From assembly GCF_000002235.5 (NCBI RefSeq), contig NW_022145596.1, positions 30,496,640 through 30,560,639 on the forward strand: a DNA stretch of 64,000 nucleotides, written 5' to 3'. Below the pieces are notes generated by a model. The model did not search any database, had not been told where the DNA came from, and worked only from the letters and a program-made list of their open reading frames with translations. Every line of letters begins with the position of its first letter. Within the stretch, counting starts at the first letter, position 1. This document shows, piece after piece, positions 13,046-24,697 of this stretch. The DNA is from Strongylocentrotus purpuratus (lineage: Eukaryota; Echinodermata; Echinoidea; Camarodonta; Strongylocentrotidae). The translations under genes were made by a program, and so were the position numbers.

Positions 13046-13982
13046 GATGTTCCACTACTGGCTTATCTATCCCTTTCCCTCGAATGAAACCCTGCAAATA
13101 GATCAGTGGCTGAGAGTGGAGTTCAATTGCTCAGGAATTATGTCAGGATGCGAGCATATAATATATTTAGTGAAATCAGCTTGGCAGCGGACAGCGGCCG
13201 CGTCTTTTGACAGAGACGTCGTTGTTATTCAGTCGAGCAAACGTAAATGCATTCCTGTCATTGTGTTGTCACCCGAGCTCGAGTGACACTGATTTGAAAT
13301 CCCTAAAAAAGGGGAAAAAAGAAAAAAAGTTAGAGTTATGAAAAACGCGCCCTATATAGCCAGAGGATCTTAATGGAGCCAGATTGCTTTAGACCTCCCA
13401 CCTTGAACATTGATGGCATATATAGGTGAGGCTGTGGGGGATGCCCCCCCCCTACACCATTCATTCCTTCCTTTGCAAAATATTATCACAATTTGTCAAA
13501 TAATATATAAAAATAAAGTTATAAGCTCGAGATTTACTTACAGTAGCAAGCCAACTCTCGTGAAATACCACAATATCACATAGGGTAAATTTCTTGAAGC
13601 GAGCACCGATGAGATTCTGAATAAATTCGGCCGATTACTTTATTAAGCTCTTTAATATACGCCTCGCGCTCTGACCGTTTGCATGTTTGATGAGAATTAT
13701 CATATATACCAGCTTAAAGGCAAACCGTATCCAATACAATGGTAGGACTTTCGGGAAATTAACTCAAGGGAGTCAAGGACGACTTCATTCCCAATCGTAA
13801 TGTCTATAAAATTCAGGTTCGGGTTATATCAATGTCCTGTTCGCACGTTTCAAAAGATGATGCACAGTGCTGGTAATATTGCCTACAGTATGAATCACAA
13901 AGATTTTCAGAAAATCAACTCAATAGGCAATTTCAATTCAGATTCTCTATTAATAATATACTAATATCTAATATTTAGGAGC
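13046..13982. other. 5' flank of copy B
   Basis: This should contain the promoter of copy B, but no element shared with the promoters of C and D was recognised. No other gene is seen. A C-run at 13445 looks like part of a G/C-tract repeat. Confidence 0.4.
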
Positions 13983-14510
13983 GACGTAAACAAGGGCGAC
14001 TTCTAGACACCATTTCTTGTTCATGATGTTAAAAGTATTCATTTATACTTAGCTGAATAAGTACCAAAGCGCTTACAAATACTAATACATGAAAAGAGGA
14101 CAAAAAATGTACAGTACAGGACGTATATCACATAGATCATTGGGGAAAAAGGTGAGTTTTGAGGGATGGCAAGACAGGTAATTTCCCTTATGAAAAGAGG
14201 GATGCTGTTCCAAGTCTTTGATGCAGCTACTGCAAAGCATTTTTCAGCTGCTGAGAGTCTAATTGTATTAATTGTATTAATTGTATTAATTGTCTTCAAA
14301 ATTCAGATTAAGGTTATGAAATATATCATTGTCGTGTTCGAATGTTTACAAAAGGTGATGCACAGGACTATTGAGATGATTTCAAATGATTTCAAATTAT
14401 TTTATTTTTCATGCAAAACATAATACAATGAATAATTCTATAACAAAAATATGCAATAAAAAGACAAATATAGTAGAAAAAGCACGAGAAAAGATGGCCT
14501 CTGGTTGAAT
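13983..14510 (-). mobile_element. LINE 3' fragment
   Basis: The minus strand at 14166-14250 reads CFAVAASKTWNS-IPLFIRE, a typical RT C-terminal tail of CR1/L2-like LINEs. Its 3' UTR-like part (14395-14500, with TGCAAAACA and AGCACGAGAAAAGA) matches that of the LINE tail at 21.84-22.05 kb. Bases 13983-14080 occur again inverted at about 15615-15712. Truncated and dead. Confidence 0.6.
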
Positions 14511-14930
14511 GTTTAAAGTCTGCCAGTGAGAGTGTTCTCGCGTTCATGTTTTTATTATTATATGAGCACGTGATAACCTACATGGATATCTCTCGTAAAT
14601 GAGTTAATCACGATCCATTCTGAAATGAATAGTTCACTGCACCAGTTCTCGCGTACACTAAATACACGTAATCTAATCTCTCATTTGCCTGCATCACCCA
14701 GTCCCTCGCTTATTAGCATTTTGACCAGTGTGCCACAAGTGCCATAAGGGGTGTTTGAATATCACGCTAATGGCCGCCGCATGATAAGAGATTCATGACA
14801 GTTTCCAAGCCTGCACCTGCATTTTCCTGGTAATAAGTATCTCGCTCTCGGGGTATGGACATTAATTGGGCGCCAAACCGTCCATCATTATGTCGTTTAC
14901 AGTGTCATATTGAAAGCAAAATAAGCATTC

Positions 14931-15423
14931 AGGCGTGTCTGCACTATCTCGAGATTGCCAAATATCCAGCTATTTTGAACTATCCCGATCGAAACTATCC
15001 AGCTATTTGCGTCTTCATTAGACCGAAGTGGCAAATTAGCTGGATAGTTGGTCGGGATAATATCCCAAGATATCTCGGTCTAGTTTGCAAAATATCCTTC
15101 TATTTCCGAACTAGCGGGATAGTTTGCGACCGTCTTCATTAGACCGAAGTACGGAGTCAATTATCCCGATCCCATCATGCACAACGATTTCCGGTTCGCA
15201 CATGCGATCTATACCGCTCAGCGCTGACCTCGCAACCACTGACCTCGAGTAAACACGGAAAACCGCAAACTAGACCGAGATATCTTGGGATATTATCCCG
15301 ACCAACTATCCAGCTAATTTGCTACTTCGGTCTAATGAAGACGCAAATAAGCTGGATAGTTTGCGATCGGGATAATTCAAATAGCTGGATATTTGGCAAT
15401 CTCGAGATAGTGCAGACACGCCT
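14931..15423. mobile_element. foldback MITE with ~150-bp inverted arms
   Basis: It starts AGGCGTGTCTGCACTATC and ends with the complement. The arms stay highly similar for about 150 bases, through repeated ACTATCCAGCTA and CTTCATTAGACCGAAGT motifs. It is 493 bases with no ORF of note. No clear target duplication is visible, so the superfamily is undetermined. Confidence 0.8.
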
Positions 15424-15726
15424 TTTGGTGTTGTAAAAAAGTAGCAAACTGCATCATCCAGTAGGCCTATCAAGCATGCATGGGCAGTCAAACAATTTAA
15501 TGTTCGTTGGGTTTTTTTTTTTTTACATACAATTGAAGACCTATCTTTTTCCACACAGCTGTGTTTTTTGTATTTTTTGTATTTTGTATTTTGGGGGTGA
15601 GGGGGAGATTTACATTGTAAGCACTAGGGTACTTATTCAGCTAAGTATAAATGACTACTTTTAACATCATGAACAAGAAATGGTGTCTAGAAGTCGCCCT
15701 TGTTTACGTCTATTTTCCCTGTTATA
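15424..15726. other. LINE-tail inverted copy and unique DNA
   Basis: Bases about 15615-15712 are an inverted, nearly identical copy of 13983-14080, probably a second end of the same LINE family. The rest is unique and T-rich. Confidence 0.5.
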
Positions 15727-15958
15727 ACAACAATAATATTGTTTACCCAGGGTCTCCACAGCACCAACGCTGTTCTTCCTGAGGGCCCTGCGACCAGTGT
15801 TACCCCAGTAACTGCCAATTACCCATATACACCGAGATATATAGGGGCAAATGGGGGTTAATGCCTTTTCAAAGGACGTTAGTGCCGGGCTGGAATTCGA
15901 ACCCTTAACCTTTTGGATTGAGAGTTCAGTGTATGACCCGCTATACCATGATACCATC
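15727..15958 (-). mobile_element. tRNA-derived SINE
   Basis: The minus strand begins near 15955 with a tRNA-like head (GTATAGCGGG as A-box region, GGGTTCGAATTCC as B box near 15897). It passes through a core around AAAGGACGTTAGTGC (plus) and ends in GTTTACCCAGGG and an AT-rich tail. The same layout occurs at 5955-6196. Confidence 0.75.
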
Positions 15959-17377
15959 ATATAAGCATGTACGCCATTGATCTGTATTACACTTCCTTTT
16001 TACCTACATATAGCTGTAATACATGAATATTCATAATCACCATGATCACCGAAAAAGGCGTATGAGAAATATTCTGCCCAAAACCGACCTCTCATGATTC
16101 ACTTATAGTACATGCAGTTAGGCCAATTTTAAAACTGTGATTTTTGTTTTTGTTTTTGGTTGTTGTTGCTTGCCCAACAAAGCTTTATTGCTAATGTTGC
16201 ATGGACTATGAATACAACTAACCAAGTAATCAACTAAACCTGGTTCGGTAAACTCTGTAATGCATGAACTCTTCATATATAGATGGATCTTAATTAAAGT
16301 GTCCATTAGGTGCTTCTCGCTCTCGAGGCGTCCACCCCCCCCCCCCCCCAAAAAAAAAAAAAAAAAAAAAAAATCCTTTGAAAGACCAGTATTAAAAAAA
16401 GAGAAGTGCAAAGAAAATGTTGCACTCTTTGAAGGCATTCGGCTTCTCGACGCATCTGTTATTTAAGAGCACAGCAATAATGCAGTTTAATATTCAAGTA
16501 CAAAATGATTTGAGGTAATTACATCGCACCCCTGCGTAGCTTTATGTGTATAATTGGGTTATGGTAGGTTCCCACTGCCGATCAAACCAACCCGACCAAG
16601 CCCGATCAAGCTATTTTGGCCTGGTCGGGCTCGGTCGGCAAGGGTGATCGGGGTCGGTCTACCTTGATCGGTATTGATCTGGCTTCCTACACGACAATTT
16701 TTGGCATGTCAAAAAATATCGTGTAGGGGTCGAGAAGGCAAGCGATCGTACAGCGATCGTGTATTGGTCGAGTAGAGGTCGAGCTGATCGGGAATCGATC
16801 GTATAGAGGTCTAGTTTGGTCGGGGTGAATTTTTTCCGCCGATCACTACCCGATCATCTCGATTTATACACAACTTCTACACGATTGGTTCCCGATCTAC
16901 TCGATCAACAACTCAACCGCTTCACAATCGGAACATGTCTGCCCTAAATAGTTACTCGACCGAACTCGCTTACTTCTCGACTGCTTCTCGATCACATCCC
17001 GAGCACTTCTCGACCGCACTCGATCTTTTTGATCGCAACTCAACCAAGGACACAATTACGTGCTGATCTAATCACATTTTCTTCGTACTGGTATATTGAT
17101 ACTAGTTCAATTAATCACATCTAGAATTGGTAGTAACATGTGACAGCGACACGCAGGCGCGGATCCAGGATTTCTTAGGGGGGGGGGGCCAAATTTGAAA
17201 TTATGCGAGCAAAATATTGGTACGTAATTGTGACACCGGCAGTGCCAAAAACGTTTTTCTTTTGGGGGGGGGGGGGGTAGACAACAAAAAATCCCCATCA
17301 CCCCACTCTTACATGCAGGCCCCGCTGAACGTTTCTCGGCGGGGGTCAAGGGGTGGAGCCCCCAGAAGCTCAGGGGG

Positions 17378-20155
17378 AATTCAATTCAATTAAATTCAAT
17401 TCAGTTTTATTTTATTCAAGTCCATTTAAAAAAAGTACATTGAAAAACATTGTACATTGACAACATATTTACATGTAGGATACACAGTATACATTGAACT
17501 TTAAACACACAATTAAAAAGAGAAGTTTAAAGACAAGAGTAAGAAATCAAAGAAATAGATAATGAACATGAAATGGAAATTGCAAAAGAACCAAATAAAG
17601 GTTCTGTCGAGGCAATCCCCAGCCTTATACAAATTTTACTGATAAAGAATTAGAAAAGCATAGTGCCATTATGGCAAAAAAAAAGAGTTTAAAAGTTATA
17701 AAAATTAAAAAGTTATAAAAGTTGTGATGGATTTATTATTTTGTAGAGTATGTGAATGAAAAAAAAAACTTAAATTTTGATTTAAAAAAATTAAGAAACG
17801 AAATTGTTTTAATATAATGAGGAAGAGAGTTGACGGTCCTTTTGATTTGAAAGAAAAAGATGATGCTGTATTTTACTTTTTTCGACATAGTAATTTTCTG
17901 GATTTCTAGTATTATAATTATGCATTTCTGTTTTACATTTAATAATAGAGGCAGGATTATATGGTAATTTGTTATGTTTATGTTTAACGACCATTAATGA
18001 GATACAGTAGTCATTCATTTGATAGATTGTGAGAAGATTAAGTTTTGTAAATAGTGGTTTTGAAGGAGCAGTATAGTGAGACATTGAACATATTCTTACA
18101 ATCTTTTTTTGCAATTTCAATAATCCAAGGAGCCTACTGGGAAATATATTGACCCATACAACATTGCAATACATTAAATAAGATAAAATCATTGAATTAT
18201 ACAGTAAGATTAAAATATGTTCTGGCAAGAAGTTGCACAGTTTGCTGATGACACCAATATTCCTTGATATTTTTTTAGATATAGTAGATATATGTTCGAC
18301 CCATGATAAATGTTGATCGATAACAACTCCTAAGAAAGTTGTGGATTGGACACGTTTTATGATTACATTATTCAGATTGGTCAATAAATTTTCTGTAATT
18401 TTATTTTGCTTACGATGAAAGTATATAAAGCTAGATTTGGAAGTGTTAAGAGCTAACTTATTACAATTAAACCACTGTGAAACATGGCATAATTCCTAAT
18501 TAAGAAATTTACATAAATCATAGAAATTGTCATGGCTATAAAGGATATTGGTGTCATCAGCAAAAAGAATGAATTTCAATTTATTAGAGCAATTAATAAA
18601 ATCATTTATATACAGTAAAAAAAAAAGGGGGGCCCAGGATTGTACCCTGTGGTACGCCACACTTTACTCTCATTGGATCTGATAAAACATCTCTTTAAAA
18701 AGATATTTGAGTTCGGTTTTTAAAGTAGTTTTCAAACCATAAGGATACTGTGCCTCTAATACCATATACCTTCAATTTGTCTAACATAATTTCATGGTTG
18801 ATCGCATCAAATGCTTTACCCAAATCTAAAAACACCCCCCACGGAGTGTAATTTGTTATTCAAAGAAGATATCAGATAATTAATCAACAAGAGCCATTTC
18901 AGTGGATACATATCTGGTAAAACCATACTGGCAAGAATTTGATATTGCATGTTCTGTTAAAAAATGTTCTAAACGATTATAAACAATTTTTTAAAACAAT
19001 TTTTGAGAAAAATGGTATTACTGATATTGGTCTACAATTTCAAATAACATGTGTATCATCCTTTTTATGTACTGGGGTTACTTTAGCAACTTTCATATCA
19101 AATGGCACTATACCAGTACATAAAGATAAATTAAAAATATGAGCAAGAGGTTTTGAAATATATATTAATACCTTCTTTAAAACACATGGATTAAGATTAT
19201 CAATACCACAACTACTAGTACTCTTCAGCGATTTCACAATTTTTTAAAGTTCCGATTCATTTACTGGAGTTAAAAATAATGAAGCACCATTAGATTGAGA
19301 CAAGAATTTACTAAAATCATTTTCATTACTTCTGGGAAAGTTATTGCACATGTTAGGACCGATATTAATAAACAAAAAATCATTAAAACAGTTTGCAATA
19401 ATAAGAGGATCATGAATGCCTTGAACATTAATACTAAAATATGAAGGTAAAGATTTACTTGATTTACCAAAAATTTCTTTTATCACTGACCATGTTTGCT
19501 TTATATCACCTTTTGTTTTTTTGAATTTATGAGCAAAATAGTTACGCCGTGCTTTTTTTCTCAGCTTATTCACTCTATTACGAGCTTCATGAAATTTAGT
19601 TTTATTTGTGTTTGATCTCACTTTACAATATCTTCTATACAGTTTATTTTTGCCTTCAATTAATTTTAATAATTCAAAATTCAACCAAGGTTTTTTACAT
19701 TTCTTTAAAGTTTTGAAAAATTGGTAAGTGATCCGTGACATTGTTGTAAAAATCCCAGAAGTAATGAAGGAATTGATATTATGGGTAAATATATTATCTA
19801 TCAATGTTGCACTACGAGCAGAAAGACGAGTGGGCTTGTCAATTAATAGCAAGAGTTGTGACGAGTATAAACTTGTAAAAAGTCAACAACTATATATATT
19901 ATTAGATTTTGAAATATCAATATTAAAGTCACCCATAATGTAAATTAGTTTATTTTCTGTATTAAGCTCCTGCAAACATGTGTCAAAGTCACTTATGAAA
20001 CTATCGATTCTGCTCTTTGGTTGCCTGTAAATAATTCCAACAATAATCATTTTCCCTGATTGAACAAGTATTTCAATAAAAAGAAATTCAATGCCATCAA
20101 CAATTAAATCAATATCTTTTCTAATTTTAAAATTTGCCATCAATTCGATCAGAAT
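17378..20155 (-). mobile_element. non-LTR retrotransposon (LINE), EN + RT, 5' truncated
   Basis: On the minus strand, from 20143 downward, an endonuclease fragment has GIIYRQP and MGDFNID. A linker follows (19852-19244) with K/R-rich text and IKEIFG. The reverse transcriptase has VTPVHKKDD near 19060, GVPQGTILGP near 18640 and FADDTNILYS near 18555. The RT C-terminal part (18384-17809) contains TTFLGVVIDQHLSW and YCNVVWVN. Stops and frame changes break it in several places, and the 5' end is cut inside the endonuclease. The 3' end carries an AATTCAATTC-type repeat (17379-17402). It is a CR1/Jockey-group element by motif order and was inserted into the G-rich satellite element. Confidence 0.85.
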
Positions 20156-20199
20156 GTATGAACGAATATCTCTCTAAATTAAAAAGCATAGGCATTGAT

Positions 20200-20725
20200 T
20201 TACTGTCAGATGAGCATATTTTGATACCTTATTATTTTGTGACACTGACAGGACACAAATTGGTGTGGGTTCTAGGGGGCGGAGCCACCAGAAGCTCAGG
20301 GGTTTTATACATTAAATTATCGTCAGATGAGCATATTTTTATACCTTATTTGTGACACTGGCATGTCACGAATTGGGGTGGGCTCCGCTCCGGAAGCTCA
20401 GGGGTTTTGGGCCATAAATTACGGTCAGATGAGCTTATTTTGATACCTTATTTGTGACACTGGCAGGACATGAATTGGTGTTGGGTCCAGGGGGCGGAGC
20501 CCCAAAAAGCTCAGGGGTTTTATACATTAAATTATCGTCAAATGAGCATATTTTTGATACCTTATCTGTGACACTGGCAGGCCACTAATTGGCATCAGGG
20601 GTTTTAAGCATTAAATTACCGTCAGATGAGCATCAGGTGCCTGACTTTGGGCCCTAGGTGAAATCCAGGGGCAGAGTCCCCGGAAGCTTAGGGGTTTTAA
20701 GGCATTTAATCACGGTCAGATGAGC
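20200..20725. repeat. degenerate tandem satellite, ~85-117 bp unit
   Basis: About six units, each with GATGAGCAT, GTGACACTGGCAGG and AGCTCAGGGGTTTTA. Unit starts lie near 20208, 20325, 20428, 20542, 20627 and 20718. A further unit end (GGAGCCCCCAGAAGCTCAGG) at about 17350-17373, beyond the LINE, shows that the LINE split this array. Confidence 0.85.
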
Positions 20726-21830
20726 CATTTTTTTGTTTTTATTTGTTTTGTTGGGGGGGGGGGGCCCGGAAATTGGGAAATTACGTCGTCAGATATTTCG
20801 TTCAGTGGCTGGATCCACCACTGCCCACAACTGTAACTGTTCGATTCACATCTCTTGAGTGTCTGAGATGAACTGAACGCTGATCAAAAATGATTATTGT
20901 ACCATCAGCTGACGATAATATTTTGTGCAACCACTCAATTCACGAGTCATCTTGGATCCCTGTTCGAACAGGTCGATCTGCTCGGGTCGAGATTGTGTAG
21001 AGATCGTGTGTACGTCTTGTTGGTCTAGTAGGGATCGCGTTGGGATTGTATGTAGGTCGGAATGATCGAGAAGAGATCGAAGTTGTGGTCGACTATACGT
21101 CGTGCAGGAGTCATGAATGGTCGAATGTGGGTCGTCAATGGTCGAATGGCGGTCGGGAAGAGCTTGTGTTTAGGCATGGGGTCGGGTTTGGTCGGGGAAA
21201 AATGGGTGATCGGGCTTGATTGGGCTTGGTCGGGTTGGTTTGATCGGCAGTGGGAACCTACCATTATGGGCTTTGTGTGTATCAGTGGGGTAAATCATGC
21301 ATGAGTAGAAGAAACTAATTACTTAAAATTTCAGATCAAATTGGAAAACACCTAATTGATTGCATTAATAGTTGAAGAGTCCATGAATTAGTAAATGTAA
21401 GTAAATTAAAACCTGCTTCCTTTGATTCTGTTTGGTGTTTTTTACACTAGTGCAGCAGGCCAGCAGTGTATTCGCAGCTCACAGTAATATATTTAGTTCC
21501 ACGAGTGCCATTAAGTGTCGGTTCCACTAATTGGTGTACATATAGCTCCGATTAGTCTCATTGGACAACCCCATATCGTCAGAGTCCAGCAGCCTGACAT
21601 GTTAGCCTATGGACCCCCCCCCCCACAAAAAATATAAATAAATAGTAATAATAATAATAATAATTAAAAAATATTTAAGAAATAATAATAATTATAATTT
21701 AAAAAAAAATACATTTTTCGTTTAAACGAAAATCACATCCACCCGACGTACGTTGACACTAGCTCTTTCATTAGAACAAAAGTTCACCCACCGTAATTTG
21801 ATCAATATAGGTCGCCAGCTCGCCATTGCC

Positions 21831-22560
21831 TTTGTTCAAATGGTTTTATTTCTTATGCAAAACAAATATTCAATGAAACGACAAATATAATAGAAATAGC
21901 ACGAGAAAAGAGGAACTAACTAGAAGCAGAGCTTGTTGAAGTGTTGGTTCTTTAGGTGCTGTCTTACAATATAACAAAGTATACTAAGAAAATAAATAAA
22001 TATTTACAACATATGTAGCTAAGACATTATGGATATTGGAAGGAAAAAAATAAAAAAGAGGAAAAAAATGGAGGAAAATAGTAGAGGGCAAAAAGAAAGA
22101 CAGATACAAAAAAAGGAAAATGAATAATTGCAATATCTCTAGAAAAGGAGGATAGATCAGTAAAATGAGGGAGAAAGGAATTGAGTCGAGGGTCGAACAA
22201 ACAGAGATTCATGTATATTTGTTTAACAATTTAATTTTTTAGCTTTTAAAAATATGTGTGTAGACTGGTAATTTGTTTAACAGATGAATCTATGTTATTT
22301 CAAAATACTGGACCGGTGTAAATAAAACAAATTTGTGCGAAATCTGTTCTCATTCGAGAAGTGTGGAAGTGGTTCGACTGTCTAGTGGGGTATGAATGTA
22401 TTTCGTTATTTTTTGAAAAATGGAGGAAATCGGGAGAGGTAACTCGTTTTTAAATAAACAATCGCATTGTGTCCTGGCAACTGTAATGTCAATTTCAAGC
22501 TTCACCGTTTGTTCGTTTTTAATATTCAAAATATCTAAATTCATTTTGTTTTCCTAATTC
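21831..22560 (-). mobile_element. LINE 3' end
   Basis: Minus-strand LINE tail. The stretch at about 22350-22400 reads TPLDSRTTSTLLE, resembling the H-x-TR/S-R region near the end of CR1-type RT proteins. It is followed by a 3' UTR-like segment with AGCACGAGAAAAGAGG (plus, near 21900). Bases about 21816-22048 are duplicated almost exactly at 24063-24302. Confidence 0.6.
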
Positions 22561-22905
22561 GCGTATTATTCATCAACAATAATGATCTGAAGCTTTTCAA
22601 TAAGATAATGGCCATGCATTGATATAACACAGAGTCATCAAAAACATTAACCACATTGATTAAGCAATAGAAAGGTAGATCTAATTATTAATGTGACTAA
22701 TATTTTTGCTAATCGATGGCCAAATTTCTAAATGTTAACTCCCTTTCTACCGTCGTCATTCCATACGGATAATTTACATATTATATTTGTACAAAAATCA
22801 AATTTTGTGTTCCATTTAAAAGACAACACTAAAAAAAAGCTCATAATGATTTGAATGTGGAATGTGCACTCCATGTCCATCACTTTCCAGAACCGAGAAT
22901 GCGAT

Positions 22906-23397
22906 TGATTGCAAAACCAGGCATTTAATATGCGAATGTAAAGAGATAGTGTAAAATATTTATCAAGGATCATCTACATTCTTCTTGTTACCGCAAACAG
23001 ATAATAATACTCGCGTGCTTTTTATCTCTCTCGATACCAACCCTTCCTCCCATACTCTCAACTATGTCTGAATGTTTTCCTGATTTAATTAAATATGTTA
23101 TTGAGGATGTAACTGTAGATTCTGTTCGAGTGTTATGATTGCAAAACCAGCCCAGAACCAGGTAATTATACGAATTTAACGAGATAGTGTGAAACATTTC
23201 TCATGGATCATTTTCATTTTTCTTCATGCTGCCGCAAACAGATAACATGCGCTCGCGTGCCTTTTATCTCTCTCCGGTACCCAACCCTCCTTCCATACTC
23301 TCAACTCTGTCTGAATGTTTTCCTGATTTAATTGAATATGTTTAATATTGAGGTCCTTTGAGGATGTAACTGTAGATTGTGTTCGAGTGTTATGATA
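22906..23397. repeat. tandem duplication, two ~230-260 bp units
   Basis: Unit 1 (22906-23135) and unit 2 (23136-23397) both start TGATTGCAAAACCAG. They share CCGCAAACAGATAA, TTTTATCTCTCTC, CATACTCTCAACT and GTTCGAGTGTTATGAT in the same order. Small indels separate them. There is no reading frame of note. Confidence 0.9.
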
Positions 23398-24004
23398 CTC
23401 TATAGACTAGCGATATTATGATGAGGACATCACATTAGGCCTGACAATGTTGTTTTAAATTTGTGGGTAATTAACATAAAGTTCGAAGGTACCAAGAATA
23501 CGAATCATCAATTTTAAGAATTTTGTCTTTTATATAACACATTTGCAACAAGTCGAACTTTGGACGCAGTTTGCTCGCGAGTGTAAAGTTATAGGTCAAT
23601 CACACGATGGATAACAAGCATGCATTATCATTGATCAGTTCTGATTAGTTCATTATGTCCATTTCAGCCAACCCCAACCGTAACTTTTTCCTTTTACTAG
23701 TATAGGCAAACAGTTTTCTGAGGGAAGCAAAAACATGAATATTCATGACACGCCATGGACTATATTTACAGAGGGGTGCAATTGTGCACCACATGAAACT
23801 CCCAATCAAGTATTTCATTGTTTGGTAGGTTTATTTTACTAACTGTTTAATTATTAGATATCAATGATAGTTTAAAAATATGGAAAAGGTTCTTTTATTT
23901 GTTATTTATTAACAAAGTATTTTATATTTAGCAATCTCACATACAAAATCACTATCAAGTGTCGTCTGCTCCGCCGATTGCCGTCTGCTATATACGTTCA
24001 AGGC

Positions 24005-24327
24005 CAGGCGCGTACGCAGGATTTTTTCAAGAGGGGGGGGGGGGGGGGGGGTTAACATTTAACAGCTCGCCATTGCCTTTGTTCAAATGGTTTTATTTCT
24101 TATGCAAAACAAATATTCAATGAAACGACAAATATAATATAAATAGCACGAGAAAAGAGGAACTAACTAGAAGCAGAGCTTGTTGAAGTGTTGGTTCCTT
24201 AGGTGCTATCTTACACTATAACATGAACAAAGTATACTAAGAAAACAAATAAATATTTACAAAATATGTAGCTAAGACATTATGGATATTGGGAGGAAAA
24301 AACCCCCCTCCCCTGCGTACGCACCTG
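24005..24327. mobile_element. hAT MITE carrying a copy of neighbouring DNA
   Basis: The TIRs are CAGGCGCGTACGCAGG and, in complement, CAGGTGCGTACGCAGG. Both sides are flanked by the 8-bp duplication TTCAAGGC (23997-24004 and 24328-24335), diagnostic of hAT. After a run of about 18 G, the interior (24063-24302) is an almost exact copy of 21816-22048, including junction sequence outside the LINE tail. Confidence 0.9.
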
Positions 24328-24410
24328 TTCAAGGCACACACTAATATGTGGACTGTGATGTAGACAGTTTACTCGTCATTGTAGATTTATGGTTAGCCAT
24401 CTGTCATTTA

Positions 24411-24697
24411 AAATAATAATAATAGTGGGTTCTTGTATAGCGCTCATGTCAGTCAGATTTGACCCTCCTGGCGCTCCCGATTATTACCCTGGCTTTAGCA
24501 CGGCTGCCATACGGCGCTCTAGCATTTCAAGGAATAAATTCCTACCAGGTACCCATTTACTTCACCTGGGTGGAGTGTGGCAAATGTAGATCAATGTCTT
24601 GCCAAAGGACATTAGTGCGGCGGCGGGACTCGAACCGCGGACCTTGTGATCGACAGTCCGGCGACGTATCCACTCGACCACAACACCTCTACTAGTC
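24411..24697 (-). mobile_element. full-length tRNA-derived SINE
   Basis: On the minus strand the head starts near 24692 with TGGTCGAGTGG as A box, then GGTTCGAGTCCC as B box near 24632. It continues through the CACCTGGGTGGAG core and ends in GAGCGCTATACAAGAACCC plus an (ATT)n tail at 24411-24424. It is the best-preserved SINE of the window, nested in the 21539-25080 element. Confidence 0.85.

Larger units (their letters stand above)
17150..20824. mobile_element. G-tract element with GGATCC-containing ends
   Basis: The left end CAGGCGCGGATCCAGG and the right end (complement CAGTGGTGGATCCAG) belong to a family seen several times in the window, each copy with homopolymer G runs. The TIR and two better-preserved relatives (24005 and 57205) point to hAT. 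A matching 8-bp duplication is not visible at this copy. It contains the satellite at 20200-20725 and a nested LINE. Confidence 0.5.
16562..21263. mobile_element. Harbinger-like TIR element with nested insertions
   Basis: The terminal inverted repeat begins TGGTAGGTTCCCACTGCCG and matches for about 50 bases at the other end. Both sides are flanked by TTA (16559-16561 and 21264-21266), the usual PIF/Harbinger target duplication. The subterminal 480 bases on each side are packed with GATCG/TCGGG/CTCGA motifs. No transposase remnant was seen, so it is non-autonomous. It has been opened by a G-rich satellite-bearing element (about 17150-20824), which was in turn opened by a LINE (17378-20155). 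Confidence 0.75.

Noticed and set aside
24600-24697. Possible tRNA gene on the minus strand
   Set aside because: A and B boxes are present, but the sequence continues into a SINE core and tail; no clean acceptor stem is seen.
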